Below are positions 19,552 to 30,900 of a stretch of DNA of 64,000 nucleotides, in pieces (position 1 is the first letter of the stretch; each line of letters starts with the position of its first letter). Both the position numbers and the translations under genes were made by a program. The notes under the pieces were generated by a model that did no database searches, was not told the origin of the DNA, and was given only the letters and a program-made list of their open reading frames with translations. The stretch is from Symbiodinium natans (lineage: Eukaryota; Sar; Dinophyceae; Suessiales; Symbiodiniaceae), in the NCBI GenBank assembly GCA_905221605.1, contig CAJNDS010001001.1:62001-126000 (forward strand), read 5' to 3'.

Positions 19552-20696
19552 GGGCATCGTTATCGTTGATGCATGGCTGGATGTCGTGATGGCTCGAGAA
19601 GGATGTCGTGATGTTGTGATGTGGCCTAGTTGTCGAGAGGGTTTTAAGTAGTTTTGAAATGTTGTAAAGCACAGGGTAGATATCACTTTCATTGTAGCAC
19701 TCTTACGGATGAGAGGGTAACGCAAGAGGAGCCAAACTACGCAGAGTGTGTGTCGTTTTGGGATGCTCTCCTCATACCGACCACTGCCCCCCTGAAGGGT
19801 TTCCCCGAACCGTTCAGGGCCTGACGGGTTTTCCCAAATCCTTCAGGGCCTGACCCCTGTTCCCCTATATGCGGCCCAGCCCTGGAGGCCTGCGACCCCA
19901 AACCTGTGCTCTCTTCCTGAGCCTCCAGCGGCAGCGTTTCAGCGCGACCTGCATCGAGCTGATGACTGCACCTCAGGCTTAGTTGGCTTTGTTGTTGTTG
20001 CCGCCGTTGAGGGCGCATAAAGTTTATGTCATGCGGGTCTGAGCGCCCTCCACCTTAGGCTTCCGCAGAAGATGAAGTTATCGGGTTCAGGGTTCAGGGT
20101 TTAGGGTTCAGGGTGGTACTTTTGCAGTTCGCTGTAAATCGAATTCACGCAAGAGCACGCGAGATCACGCTTGGGCCCAGAAATGTGTGGAAGCTGTAGC
20201 TGCTTCTTGTTGGCCGAAGCTGGGGCTCAGAACTGCAACGTGGGCTTTTGTGTTCAGGGTTAGGGTTTAGGGTTTAGGGGTTAGGGGTTAGGGATAAAAC
20301 TCTCTACAGGCTTCTGAGCACTTTGTTCGGGTAATCCCTAAACCCTAAACCATTTCTCGGGGCTGCGACCTCTTCGGAATCTATGGGTCCCAGAGGAAGC
20401 TAGCAATGAACACTTGTTTTGTTTCAGGGTGGGGCGTATCAAGGGAGCCACGAAAGTTGAAAAGGTGCACGGCCAACCTGCCAACATCCGCAAACCTGAA
20501 ATATTCTAAACCCTAAACCCCAAACCCTGAACCCTAATCCATGGTGCACCCTAAACCCCAAACCCCAAACTCAGCCCAACCACAATTAACTAACGAACGG
20601 GTCCGGCAGGGTTTAGGGTTTAGGCTTTCGTTTAGGTAAACAGGAAAACCCGTTCACCCTAAGCTGCTTCCGGGTTAGGGTGTATATATATATAGC

Positions 20697-20813
20697 ACTT
20701 GCGATTTTATTATGGGGACCAATGGAATGCGGCAGCATCTTAGTCTTCCAAAGCTCCGCACTCCTCGGCTCAGCTGCATCCTCCTCGACCTCCAGATCCT
20801 GCGCCAATACCAT
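20697..20813 (-). CDS. Possible acidic exon, minus strand
   Basis: An ATG-initiated frame reads MVLAQDLEVEEDAAEPRSAE then LWKTKMLPHSIGPHNKIAS before entering a (TA)n microsatellite. The acidic stretch uses GAG/GAT/GTC codons as in genes nearby. The plus strand is also open here, so the strand is uncertain. The family is not recognised. Confidence 0.35.
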
Positions 20814-21006
20814 TTTCCCACACGGCTATATTCAGGGGCTCAAATACGTGGATGCCCCATACAATAGGGATTGCATCTATGAATTGAGGTATAGGCCTGA
20901 ACTAAGGGCTATTGTCCTTTCTAGGGCAAGACTCTGAAGCCCCGGAAGCTGCTAGGGGGACGCTCCGCAGCTGGCAACAAATGCCATATGATCATGCCAA
21001 CTTATT

Positions 21007-21330
21007 CGAGCAGCGCTGATGTTTGCGTCGCTGATTTGAGCAAATCTGATCTCCGCGCCCTGGTGACATGTCAGCAACAGTGAGCAACACCGATTTCGGG
21101 CGTCGGTGGGGCCGTGCTGGCATTTGGGCGACACTGACCTTTGCATCGGTGTGCCCGAGAGCAACACTGATCTCTGTGTCGGCGTCCTGCTAGTTTTTTG
21201 AGCAACTCTGATCTCTGCGTCTGTGCCTTGCTAGCATTTGAGCAACATCTTCGCGCATACGTGCGCTGCCGGCATTTTGCCGACACTGATCTCCGTGCTG
21301 GCATTGGAGAAGCAGTGATCTCTGCATGTT
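21007..21330. repeat. Degenerate tandem array, about 50-60 bp unit
   Basis: A unit close to GAGCAACACTGATCTCTGCG then TCGGTGCCTTGCTAGCATTT recurs six or seven times with substitutions and indels. It reads open on both strands for over 60 codons, which is a by-product of the repeat rather than evidence of a gene. Confidence 0.75.
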
Positions 21331-22147
21331 TTTGCAGGCCTAACAAGTGCTTTCGAAGCCCCAGGGTAGGGTTTTGCAACCCCTAACTAGGCTTCAGACA
21401 AGGGCCCAAGCAGTATCCAGGGTCTAAGAGATTTCGAAGCCCCCACTATAGGGTTTGTCATGCCCTACTTGGGTCTCTCGAGGCCTGTACTCGGGTTGGG
21501 GTTTGAAGGCCAACTAAGGTTTAGATGTAGATGCCTAACAAGGGTTTCTGTCCTGTCCCACAATGGCTTTAAACGCCCAATCTAGGGCATTTGGGGCCCT
21601 CACCAGGTCACCAGGGCTTTCCAAGCCCTGAGGGCTCAGGATTCCAAAGTTGAGGGTGTAGGGCTTAGGGAAGTATTGAAACTCAAAGCCCCCGGGACTA
21701 TGCAGGCGACATGAATTTCCAAGGGATCACGGAACCTCGAAGAGAAAACTTCAAAGTGAAGAATACTTGTGGCAGCCAAGCTTACGCCCCAAAACCCTAA
21801 ACCTTAAACCCCAATTTCTAAACCCTAAACAACCCCTAAACCCTAAACCCTGAACAACCCCTAAACCCTAAACCCTAAACTAGACCCTAAACCCTAAACA
21901 ACCCCTAAACCCTAATCCCTAGTCCCTACAGCCTCGCTGACACCGCCGTCGAGGAGTTTGCAGCTAATTCGGCTGATGGCGGCAGTGAAGCCAAACCTTA
22001 GTGGCGGCGGTTTCGGGTCTAGGATTTAGGGTTTAGGGCTTATGGTTTAGGGCTATGAAATGCCTGGATCGTCCCAGGACGCACAGCTTCCCGAAAAAAG
22101 GGTCTCACCAGTTCTCACTGCAGGCGGTTGCCACACAGTGATGCATT

Positions 22148-22276
22148 CTGAGGTTCATTTGAGTACGTAGAAGTAAGGTTGCAAGTTGGGTATCTATGGT
22201 TGTAACCTGATTTAGGACACCTATAGACCGACTTATTATAAGTACCCATCCCCCTAAACCCTAAACCCTCCAAGTA
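22148..22276. mobile_element. Family D element carrying CCCTAAA repeats
   Basis: Left end GAGGTTCATTTGAGTACGTA, interior GACACCTATAGACCGACTTA, right end CCTCCAAGTA. Two CCCTAAA units (22252-22268) sit just inside the right arm where other D copies read CATGAA. Confidence 0.65.
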
Positions 22277-22632
22277 TTCCTGGCACCACGCAGAGGGCGC
22301 ATCCGGGAGCAAGATGCCCACACTTGGCTATACTGGGAAAACAAAAAGACAAAAAACAATATCTGCTCAAAGGTTGAGCTCTGTGCAATGGATTAACCTT
22401 AGGGTACCTGTTGTTCCGAGTTTGGTGTGACAGGGATTCCAGGATAGGGGGGGGGGGGGGGGGGGGGGGAGGAAGGCCGGGGGGAAAGAGATGGGATCGG
22501 CACAGAGTTTAGGGTTTAGGTCTAGGTCACCAAGTAACCAATAAGTTCGCAGACTCCTCAGCCCAAACACAATCGTCCGAACACTTTTCGCTCCTTGTCC
22601 CCCAACGCCCATGCCGAACCTTGCCATGGAAC

Positions 22633-24132
22633 CTACCCAGCACCCAGGTAGCTCAGGAATGATACCTTTTTCTTTGCTTCTTTGCCTTGCAAAAGACTCC
22701 TCAGTTTCAGATAATTTGTATTTGCGCGGAAATTCGGCCAATCCTTCATCACACTCCTTGTCCGCACCTTCCACTCAATGAGCACATCTTGCAACCGCAG
22801 CTTCCGTGCGTCCGAGAGAAGCTGGCCAGCTGTGTCTTTGATGCGTTTCCACTCGACCTTTGTGTTGCCTCGTTCATCCGCTTGCATGATCTCCTCCGCC
22901 CGAGCCAGAAATTTCTGTAATCTGCGTTTGTTTGTGCTTGAGGTAGAGGAATGACAAACGACCAGCAAACACTGACCATAGCCAACGGCAATGATAGAAT
23001 TCATGGTCGCAATACGTTGGATCTCCATCTCGTTGATGATAGTGACACTTCTGTCCAAACTTCCTGCAAGCATGTGAGCCTTGGCATAGGCTGCGTAGCA
23101 GATAAGGTTGGGCCTTACGCCTGTCGAGCGACATTGTTCCCAAATTTCATTGGCCCTTGGAGCATTGCAGCGATCCGCAGCAGCATTGAGCAAGCTGCCT
23201 AGAGTAACATGATTGACGCTGCTCGATGTGGCATCCTGAAGGAATTTGTCAACCAAGTGTACTTCGCCGCCTCTCTCGCACAGTGCCAGAAATGCGCCAC
23301 AGGTGGCGGCATCCTTGGTGAACGCCTGAGAAGGGGGCATAGCAGACCATTCCCACAACTCGGATGCCCATTTGCGGGCCTCCGTGTTGTTAATTGCGGA
23401 GCTAAGTTTGAAGGCACTGCTGAGCATAGCATTGAAATCCAGTGCGTCTCTTGCTCCGTCTTTGCCTTCATCAAACACTTCTCGGCCGAGCTGGAGAGCC
23501 AATCGGGAACGGGCCGGGATCACAGAAAACTTCCCCTCTCGACGAATGCACGTGGCCAGGGCACACATCACGGCCGAGATGTGCACAGTATCGGATGTTA
23601 TCTTATGTGTCCGCTGCAACGCCAAAATGTCTATCAACGTGCTCCACCATCGACCCTGACCGCATCTCTGAACCGCAGCGCTGAGAATGCTGATGTCAAC
23701 CTTGCCGGACCTGCAGGAAGAACGCAGCATGTGCAGAAGCTCCTCAGATGTACTGCATGTCTTCAGCTGGTATCGCAGACTGGTGCCACGCGGAGAGCGG
23801 CGCTCTGGCGTACTGTTCTTTGGATCTGTAGGGGACGTTAGGAAATATCCTGGCTTTGCACGGCCTGTCCTCGCGTTGTAGCTTTCTTTGGGCCGCGTCA
23901 GCATGCGCTCGCGCTGAGAGGTCGGCACCTGATGCGGGCGTGAGTGGCTCCGTAGGGCCCCCGCACCAGTGGCGGCTAACCACCCACCAAGGACGAATTT
24001 CTGGCGCGCCCAACCTGCGAGCCACGGCGTTTGCACCTCAAACTGCCTCAGCTTCCGTGGCCTACTTCCACTCAGGGCACATGGGGTTGGAATGCCATGT
24101 TCTGGCGCCCAACAAGCCGCAAGAGGCGCCAT
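22633..24132 (-). CDS. PPR-like (pentatricopeptide repeat) protein
   Basis: This is the longest intact ORF in the window: 499 codons from ATG to TAG on the minus strand. The N-terminal ~100 residues are Arg/Ser-rich, as in an organelle-targeting leader. The middle and C-terminal parts hold helical pairs of the PPR type, clearest around residues 305-380: VTLGSLLNAAADRCNAPRAN, EIWEQCRSTGVRPNLICYAA and YAKAHMLAGSLDRSVTIINE. PPR proteins bind organellar RNA and support its processing or editing, and they are numerous in dinoflagellates. The repeats are degenerate, so the RNA target cannot be read. A family C element with its own AG end lies 40 bp upstream, so a short first exon may exist. The C-terminus could also continue from a GT near 22669. 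Confidence 0.8.
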   Translation of the reverse strand: MAPLAACWAPEHGIPTPCALSGSRPRKLRQFEVQTPWLAGWARQKFVLGGWLAATGAGALRSHSRPHQVPTSQRERMLTRPKESYNARTGRAKPGYFLTSPTDPKNSTPERRSPRGTSLRYQLKTCSTSEELLHMLRSSCRSGKVDISILSAAVQRCGQGRWWSTLIDILALQRTHKITSDTVHISAVMCALATCIRREGKFSVIPARSRLALQLGREVFDEGKDGARDALDFNAMLSSAFKLSSAINNTEARKWASELWEWSAMPPSQAFTKDAATCGAFLALCERGGEVHLVDKFLQDATSSSVNHVTLGSLLNAAADRCNAPRANEIWEQCRSTGVRPNLICYAAYAKAHMLAGSLDRSVTIINEMEIQRIATMNSIIAVGYGQCLLVVCHSSTSSTNKRRLQKFLARAEEIMQADERGNTKVEWKRIKDTAGQLLSDARKLRLQDVLIEWKVRTRSVMKDWPNFRANTNYLKLRSLLQGKEAKKKVSFLSYLGAG

Positions 24133-24171
24133 CCGGGCTCTGGGGCGGCTCTGTGGGGACTTGAAGTCCTG

Positions 24172-24274
24172 CTTAGTCGTCCAGTATCCTTAGAGGAACT
24201 ATGAAGGTTAACCTTTGAAATTACACAGGTATTATCATAAAAGGTGAAAGGTCACCCATACTCTGCTACTAAGA
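24172..24274 (-). mobile_element. Family C element upstream of the PPR gene
   Basis: A 103-bp copy without a telomere array. The arms CTTAGTCGTCCAGTAT and ATACTCTGCTACTAAG are inverted, with 12 of 16 positions matching. On the minus strand it ends CTAAG, so it could be the intron before the PPR start exon. No clear target duplication is visible. Confidence 0.65.
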
Positions 24275-25236
24275 ATGGAGCGGCATTGCCTTGACTTCAG
24301 TCCCCAAGGTCTGCAGGGCCTCAGAGCTTTTTAAGGGTTTGGAAAAATGCTTTGGGGCTTGGGCTGCAGGTGCAGGGGGTTTCGGGGGCTCAGAAACCGT
24401 AAACCCTAAATCCGAAACCGTAGGGTTCAGGGTTCAGGGTTTAGGGTTTAGGGTTTAGGGTCTAGGGTTTAGGGTTTAGGGTTTCGGGTTTAGGGGCCAA
24501 ACCCTATAGGGTTTAGGGCTTCTAAGGCTTTAGGATTTAGGACCCCTGAGGCTACAAAAAGCCAAGCTGAGCTCGCGGGCACAGAGTTTTCCGGCTCGGC
24601 AGTCCTCGCGGCCTCCTCGCAGACTTTGCGGTTCCGGGTTTAGGGTTTAGGGTTTAAGAGTTTAGGAAATATAGGGCTCTGAGTTTCTTGTAAGGGGTTA
24701 GTGGCTTTGGGTTCATGCATTTTTTCTTTCATGATATAGGGTGTTGTGTGTGTGTGTGTGCCCGCTTCCTCGTTCGAATCGGAGTTGAAACGGCACCCGA
24801 CACCCCATAAACCCAGGTTCAGCTGTGCAAAGGAAAGGAAGGGCTGCTTTAGGGTTTAGGGTTTAGGGCTTAGAGATTGGGGTTGACCTACCTCGGAAAG
24901 TAAATGAGCCCTGATAGGCATGTCCGATTTTTTCTGCCGTATCCCCTGATACAAGTACAAGAGCCGTAACCCTAAACCCTAAACCGTAAATCCTCAGCCA
25001 GAATCCCCTTTCGAGGAAGATGATTTGCTGCCCGCAACTATTTCTCATGGCATTGCACCTCGGTGGGTGGGAGGGGGGGGGGGGGGCTCTGACAACTAAT
25101 GAAAAAACATATAAGGTTCTCAAGATGTCCTTAAACTCATTTCAAGCCAAGGTTGTTCCGATCGTTTGGTTTTCAACAAAAATTAGGATTCGTGTTTGCA
25201 ATTTCTCATTGTGACTATATTGCAATCCTCATCTGT

Positions 25237-25670
25237 CCGTTTGAAATATGAGATTTTCAAAGATTTCCAGAAATGTATGCAAACCAAAAAATGATTCCAA
25301 ATCATTGCAAATCCTAAAAGAATAGAAGTGTATGATGAATTATGAGTTTTCGACAAGATTTTCTGAAATTGTGAGGGTCTGCCCAAATTGAAATATGAGA
25401 TTTTCAAACACTCAGTTTAAACACATGTTTTTGCCCGAATTTGAAACATGATATTCTCAAAGATGCCGAGAATCATCATAAGTCCTAGATTCATATTAGT
25501 CATTTCCGAATTTACAAGGATTTCAAATGAATTCCGGAAATCCAAATTTGGCTGCCCATGATGAAATATGGGGTTCTCCAGAACGCGTTGCAACATGTCA
25601 CGCTCGACTCCAGTACTTGCGAGAACCAGCCAACATTATGCGGGTTGAAATATGAAATCTTCACAGGCGG
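25237..25670. repeat. Dispersed AT-rich motif repeated five times
   Basis: TTGAAATATGAGATTTTCAA and close variants occur near 25240, 25387, 25440, 25563 and 25648, separated by unrelated AT-rich sequence. The block from about 25130 to 25560 is markedly more AT-rich than its surroundings and free of telomere repeats. Confidence 0.7.
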
Positions 25671-25878
25671 CTCTCCTCGGCCCTCCTGGCTGTTCCGGAC
25701 AGCGGCAACTCCGCCAGGAAGAGAGAAGCCTGGCATGGGAGTTCTGGTTTGGGGTTTAGTAAGGGTTTAGGGTTTAGGGCTTAGGGTTTAGGGTTTAGGG
25801 CTTGGGGTTTAGGGTTTAGGGTTTAGGGTTTGGGGTTTGGGGTTTGGGGTTTAGGGCTTGGGGTTTACAGTTTAGCCT

Positions 25879-26127
25879 CAGGGTAGTTACATGGGCCCTT
25901 CACATGGCTTCGGGTTTAGGGTTTAGGGTTTAGGGTTTAGGGTTTAGGGTTTAGGGTTTAGGGTTTAGGGTTTAGGGTTTAGGGTTTAGGGTTTAGGGTT
26001 TAGGGTTTAGGGTTTAGGGTTTAGGGTTTAGGGACCTTCGTTAAGAAGTTCTGAAGTATGGGCCCTTGGGATTTATAGGGTATAGAAGCGGCTCCCCCAT
26101 CCTAAGGGACCATGTAACAACCCTTAG
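25879..26127. mobile_element. Family M element split by a 17-unit TTTAGGG array
   Basis: Arms AGGGTAGTTACATGGGCCCT and AAGGGACCATGTAACAACCCT are inverted. The array at 25912-26033 occupies the left interior. Relatives: 47470-47629 (with a short array) and 35994-36103 (without one). Confidence 0.75.
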
Positions 26128-26204
26128 ATTTTCCAGGGTGCCCAATACTCCTGAATTCGGGAGTTTACCTGAAACTATCTCCTTGTGCGTCTTGCACCAT
26201 CTAC

Positions 26205-26308
26205 CCAGGAGTAACCTGGGAATAAAAGGGTACCCTTTTTGGTCTTAAGGGGATTACGAAGGAAACCCAAGCCTAAAACAAGGAAATAAGGGCCTACTCC
26301 GGGTCCTA
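26205..26308 (+). mobile_element. Family G element
   Basis: Contains GTAACCTGGGAATAAAAGGG, TACCCTTTTTGG and ACTCCGGGTCCTAG at the right end. It follows the family M element by under 100 bp. Confidence 0.6.
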
Positions 26309-26516
26309 GTCTAGGTCAATCTAGGTTTCAGCTTCTGATTTAACCCTAAACCCTAAACCCTAAACCCTAAACCCTAAACCCTAAACCCTAAACCCTAAAC
26401 CCTAAACCCTAAACCCTAATCTTCGACTCCCGCCCTCGCGCGCTCGTTTGTCGCCTTGGGGGGGGGGAGTGCTGCGGATCACGCGCGCGAGATGCGCCCT
26501 CACTGCCCTTGGGGAC

Positions 26517-26640
26517 TACAGGGTGGGGCCCCCTAGTTATAAGTAGAGTTATAAGGGCCCTAAATTGGGTTATAAGGACCCTAAGTTCGGTTATAAGTCC
26601 CTTAACTACAGTTAGTATAGTAAGGGGGCCCCACCCTGTA
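26517..26640 (+). mobile_element. Family E MITE
   Basis: A 124-bp copy with intact TACAGGGTGGGG and CCCCACCCTGTA ends; part of the duplicated segment. Confidence 0.85.
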
Positions 26641-26931
26641 CATGAACCTGGAGCTGGCTTCTGCGGTGGATTTGGGGGACCTTCCAGAGAATTCCTGCAA
26701 TCATCCGAGTTCTATATGGCTTGATCGGGTCCATGTAGGGATTGCGTATCACATCCCTGGTTTACGGTGCTTATGTAGGGCAAACCAATGGCCATGTTGG
26801 GGGATCCTAAACCCTAAACCCTAAACCCTAAACCCAGGCAATCGAAGCGGGAGAGCTTCGTGGTTTAGGGCTCTAGCACTGGGGGGGGGGGCCTATCTTG
26901 ACCATAATGACTATTTGTTGCAAGTTGGGTT

Positions 26932-27055
26932 TACAGGGTGGGGCCCCCTAGTTATAAGTAGAGTTATAAGGGCCCTAAATTGGGTTATAAGGACCCTAAG
27001 TTAGGTTATAAGTCCCTTAACTACAGTTAGTATAGTAAGGGGGCCCCACCCTGTA
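26932..27055 (+). mobile_element. Family E MITE
   Basis: Duplicate of the 26517 copy, differing by one base seen in the interior (TTAGG versus TTCGG). Confidence 0.85.
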
Positions 27056-27350
27056 CATGAACCCGGAGCTGGCTTCTGCGGTGGATTTGGGGGACCTTCC
27101 AGAGAATTCCTGCAATCATCCGAGTTCTATATGGCTTGATGGGGTCCATGTAGGGATTGCGTATCACATCCCTGGTTTACGGTGCTTATGTAGGGCAAAC
27201 CAATGGCCATGTTGGGGGATCCTAAACCCTAAACCCTAAACCCTAAACCCTAAACCCTAAACCCTAAACCCTAAACCCCAGGAGTCCCAAAGGGGAATCA
27301 GAGGATCGAGTCATAAGCGGGGGAAGATGTGCTTCCCACAGCTCCATCTT

Positions 27351-27476
27351 TTCGGATGTTCCCCCTTAGACGAACAGCTCCTTAGTAGGGGCTATAGTAC
27401 CCCCCTATTATAATCCCCTAAACCCTAAACCCTAATCCCTATTAAGGAGCTGTTAGTCTAAGGGGGAACATCCCAA
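27351..27476. mobile_element. Family A element with CCCTAAA repeats in its loop
   Basis: Arms CGGATGTTCCCCCTTAGACG and CTAAGGGGGAACATCCCAA. GCTCCATCT flanks it at 27341-27349 and 27477-27485. Where other copies read TATAATCCCTATTAAGG, this one reads TATAATCC, then CCTAAACCCTAAACCCTA, then ATCCCTATTAAGG. Confidence 0.85.
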
Positions 27477-27966
27477 GCTCCATCTGTCAAGCGGAGCAGC
27501 TGCCACTAGTAGGATGCATCCGAGCTTATTCTACACCCTGAGCCCTCCATGGATATTGCTTCAAGCCCCTATGAAACCCCACAACCCCATATTATCCTCA
27601 TGGTGCCCTATAAACCCGAATGTAATCCCTCTGCCCTTATGATCCGAATGAGAAGGACTGATTGTGGATAACCCTAAACCCTAAACCCTAACCCTAAACC
27701 CTAAACCCTAAACCTTAAAGACCTCCTTGTGGAAACCGCCTGCAGCCCACATCTCTTGGAGAGGCTGATCGCAGAACACTTGGTGCCCGCAGCCGGGGTC
27801 TAGTCGCTAAGGAAAATGGCAACAAAGTGCCTCGTTGCCAAGTGATACGGGTTTTGGTGCTACATGACGGCCGTTGCTTCGCAAAACTGGGATCAAGAAC
27901 ATGGTAGCATCGGAGGATTCTTGCTTGCGGGGACATGCGCAAGAAGTACGTGCTTCCCCCGGCTGT

Positions 27967-30900
27967 CTACGACCCAAGGGTGTCGTTTGCAATCGACGTC
28001 AGCAGCTGCTTGGCGGTCTGGACTTTGTCGGTGTCGCCCGTCAGGTAAACCCTGCACCTTGCATTTAGCATGTGGGTAGTTCTCTAGATTAGGGTGACGC
28101 TTTTTGGATCACATAGAAGGGGGCCGTACTGAGAGGCCCTAACTTGGAGAACTACCCATGTGGGTTTCTGCTTGTCGTTGTTGTGGCCATGGCCTTCCCC
28201 AAACCCTTCCAGGTGTATAAGCTGGAGTTAAGCCCGTTAGGTCAGGTTAGTCGTGATGGTCCCTTTTCGGGTATGCTAAATAATAAAGGGCTCCAAACTA
28301 CAATTGGCAATAGGACCCCCCTCCCCCCCCCCCGCCCTGTTTTCTACTGTACAGGAATATCCAAGAAAAAATCACATACAATGTGTCTTTGGTGGCTCCT
28401 GTGTTCGGTCCTTGTTTTGGGGGGGTTTGGGGGTTAAATTTCTGAGGAAACCCTACCAAACCCCTGTGGGGTTGGTCGCAATTGACAATACCCCCCCCCC
28501 CCCCCCAGCAAAAAAAAAAAAAAAATCAACGACGTTCAAGCACCAGCCAAGCCCCAGGCATAGGGTTTATGGTTTAGGGATTTGTGGACGGGAATTGGGG
28601 GTGGGCGGGGCGTGCGGGGGGTGGGTGGGCCACAAGCGGTTGTGAGGGTTTCAGGCCTAACATCCGGAATGGGTTGCCATCAGGAGCGTGCACTTTTCAG
28701 CCTCCCGCGAACTCTGACACCACTCTTCACCCATGTTAGCTGTTTCCTTGAGTTTGTTTTTGCGGAGGGGTTTAATTAGTGGAGGGGGAGGGGGTGCAGG
28801 AACCCTCTTCCTTTTCCCTTGTTCCCTAGAACCTGACGAACCATGATCAAGAATGATCGTGAAGGCGCGGTTCCCGATTGTAGTCGATGTCTATCTTCGC
28901 ACCCGTCTGCGCCTGCAAGCAGACACCCGTAGGGGGAAATCCCCAAAACCCAAACCGTAACCGTAGCACAAGCCTGCGAATGTAGGTCGCCATGCTGGGC
29001 ACGGGGTCAAGGGAAAGCATGTCTGACCCTAAACCAAAACCAAATGCACGCCGAAGTCGAGAAGGCGAACTGCAGTCAGGGCTGTCACTACACATCGGCC
29101 CCCCGACCATGAGTTTAGTGCCTCACCCAAAACATCCAAAACACCACTTTTTTGAGAGTTACTATCAAACCCCTTGTACCAGAGCAGGCTTTGGGATCTG
29201 AAGGTGGGTACTGATACACCCTACTGCGCGTCACTCAGGTTGGGCCGCACCTCGATCTCGTGCACGCGCGCCCCCTTGAGGCCGATCACCTATGGGTCTC
29301 CAGCTCTAGGGGTTCTACCTTCGACCCTCAAGGTCGAACCCTTGGGTTTTGGGGGCTTAAGGGAATGTAAGGGCCAGATGAGGAGTATATTAAGGGGAAG
29401 CTTTAGGGGTACAACCTATAAGGGGTGCGAGTCTTCATCCCTTGACGAGCACGGGCTGAGGGCGAATCTTTGCCTCAAGAACCCGGACATACATTTGTTG
29501 CAGGCTTTTGCCTGCGGGATGCTAAGGTGACCTACAACAAAACAAGAGGAGACAAGCAGGCTCTGGGTTCTGAGGATAGAGGGTGAGGGATGCGGGCATC
29601 GGCCTACCAGAACCAGCAATCATCTTCGGCACCCCTAAACACCCTAAACCACCAAAGCCTCTTTGTTGGTTACCTAAGAACCCTATAAGAGGGCTTGTCT
29701 ATTTACCTACAAAGAAATATTTCCAAGCTTCAGGTCCACAAAAACCCCACAGGCAAGTCAGGCAAAACCCTTAGCCCTAAGCCCTAAGCCCTAAACCCTC
29801 AACCCTAAGCCCTAGGCAGGCCTTCCCGATCTGCCCCTGCGAGATATCCACGAACTCCGAGTCCGTGTGCTTCTCGCGGAGGGGTTTGAGAAGCTCCTCG
29901 GCTGTGTCTTGTAAACCCAAAACCCTAAACCCCTAAACCCCTAAACCCCCTAAACCCCTTAAACCCCTTAAACCCCTTTTGACCCCTGCCGCGTAAACCC
30001 TTAAACCCTAAACCCCATTAGGGCTTAGGGTGTAGCTCTTGTTTTTGGGGCTGGGGTTTAGGGCTTAGGGTTTAAGGTTTGGGGGTTTAGGTTCTTTAGG
30101 GTTTCGGGTTTAGGGCTTAGGGGTTCGGAGTGTTTCGGGGTGCTTCGGAACCCTTTACCAACCCCGGGCTGTCGCAAGCGCTGCGCGCCGGCATATCCCT
30201 GACTCGTGCAGCTCCAACCATGAACCAAATAACTTACAAGTAATGAGCATTCTGCCCACTATGTTGACATCGTCCCTATGCAGTGGTACTGTAAACTCTC
30301 CGAAACGAAACCACCACTATATGACATGCTCCGAATTCCGAACTTTGTTGCAAGCAAAGGAGGCCCTAAACCCTAGACCCCCCCTTAAACCCTAACACCT
30401 AAACCCCATAAACCCCAAACCCTTAGAACCCCAAACCTGCATTCCCGTAGGTTCTTAGTGTACAAACCCTTATAGGATTCCTAGGTAACCTCCAAGAAAC
30501 GGAGGCTGCAGTGGGTTCTCAAGGAAACCCCCCTTCAACCCTAAACCCTAAACCCTAAAACCCTAAACCCTAAAACCCTAAAACCCTAAAACCGTAAACC
30601 CTAAACCCTAAAACCCTAAAACCCTTAAACCCCAAAAATCTAAAGGTTGGCGTGGCTCCAAGATCAGCTCCCGTGCTTTCTTCACCGCCTCCGGCGTGCC
30701 CTGGAGCTTCACTTGGCAGGGGTCGGTGCCTCGCCGCGCTTTACCCTAAACCCTGAACCCTAAATCCTAAACCCGGGTTTTTACACAAGAAGCCCGAAAC
30801 CTGCTCTTTTGTGGGCTCTTAGTATAAAACCCCTTATAGGATTCTCAGGTAATTAACCTACACAAAGAGGCAGGGTTTGGGTTGGGCTTGGTTTAAGGCC

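Larger units (their letters stand above)
26517..27248. repeat. Recent 317-bp direct segmental duplication
   Basis: 26517-26833 and 26932-27248 are copies with about three substitutions seen. Each unit consists of a family E MITE, about 156 bp of otherwise unique sequence, and the start of a CCCTAAA array. The duplication begins exactly at the MITE end and finishes in the array. The unique part keeps an open frame (MNLELASAVDLGDLPENSC...) in both copies, changed by one Arg/Gly difference. Confidence 0.9.

Noticed and set aside
19737-20018. Minus ORF of 93 codons with a Gln run
   Set aside because: Codon use is not distinctive, several frames are open, and no exon partner or domain was found; left uncalled.
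24765-24795. GTTCGAATC resembling a tRNA T-loop
   Set aside because: The five-base stem has mismatches and the upstream 60 bp are a GT microsatellite, so there is no tRNA fold.
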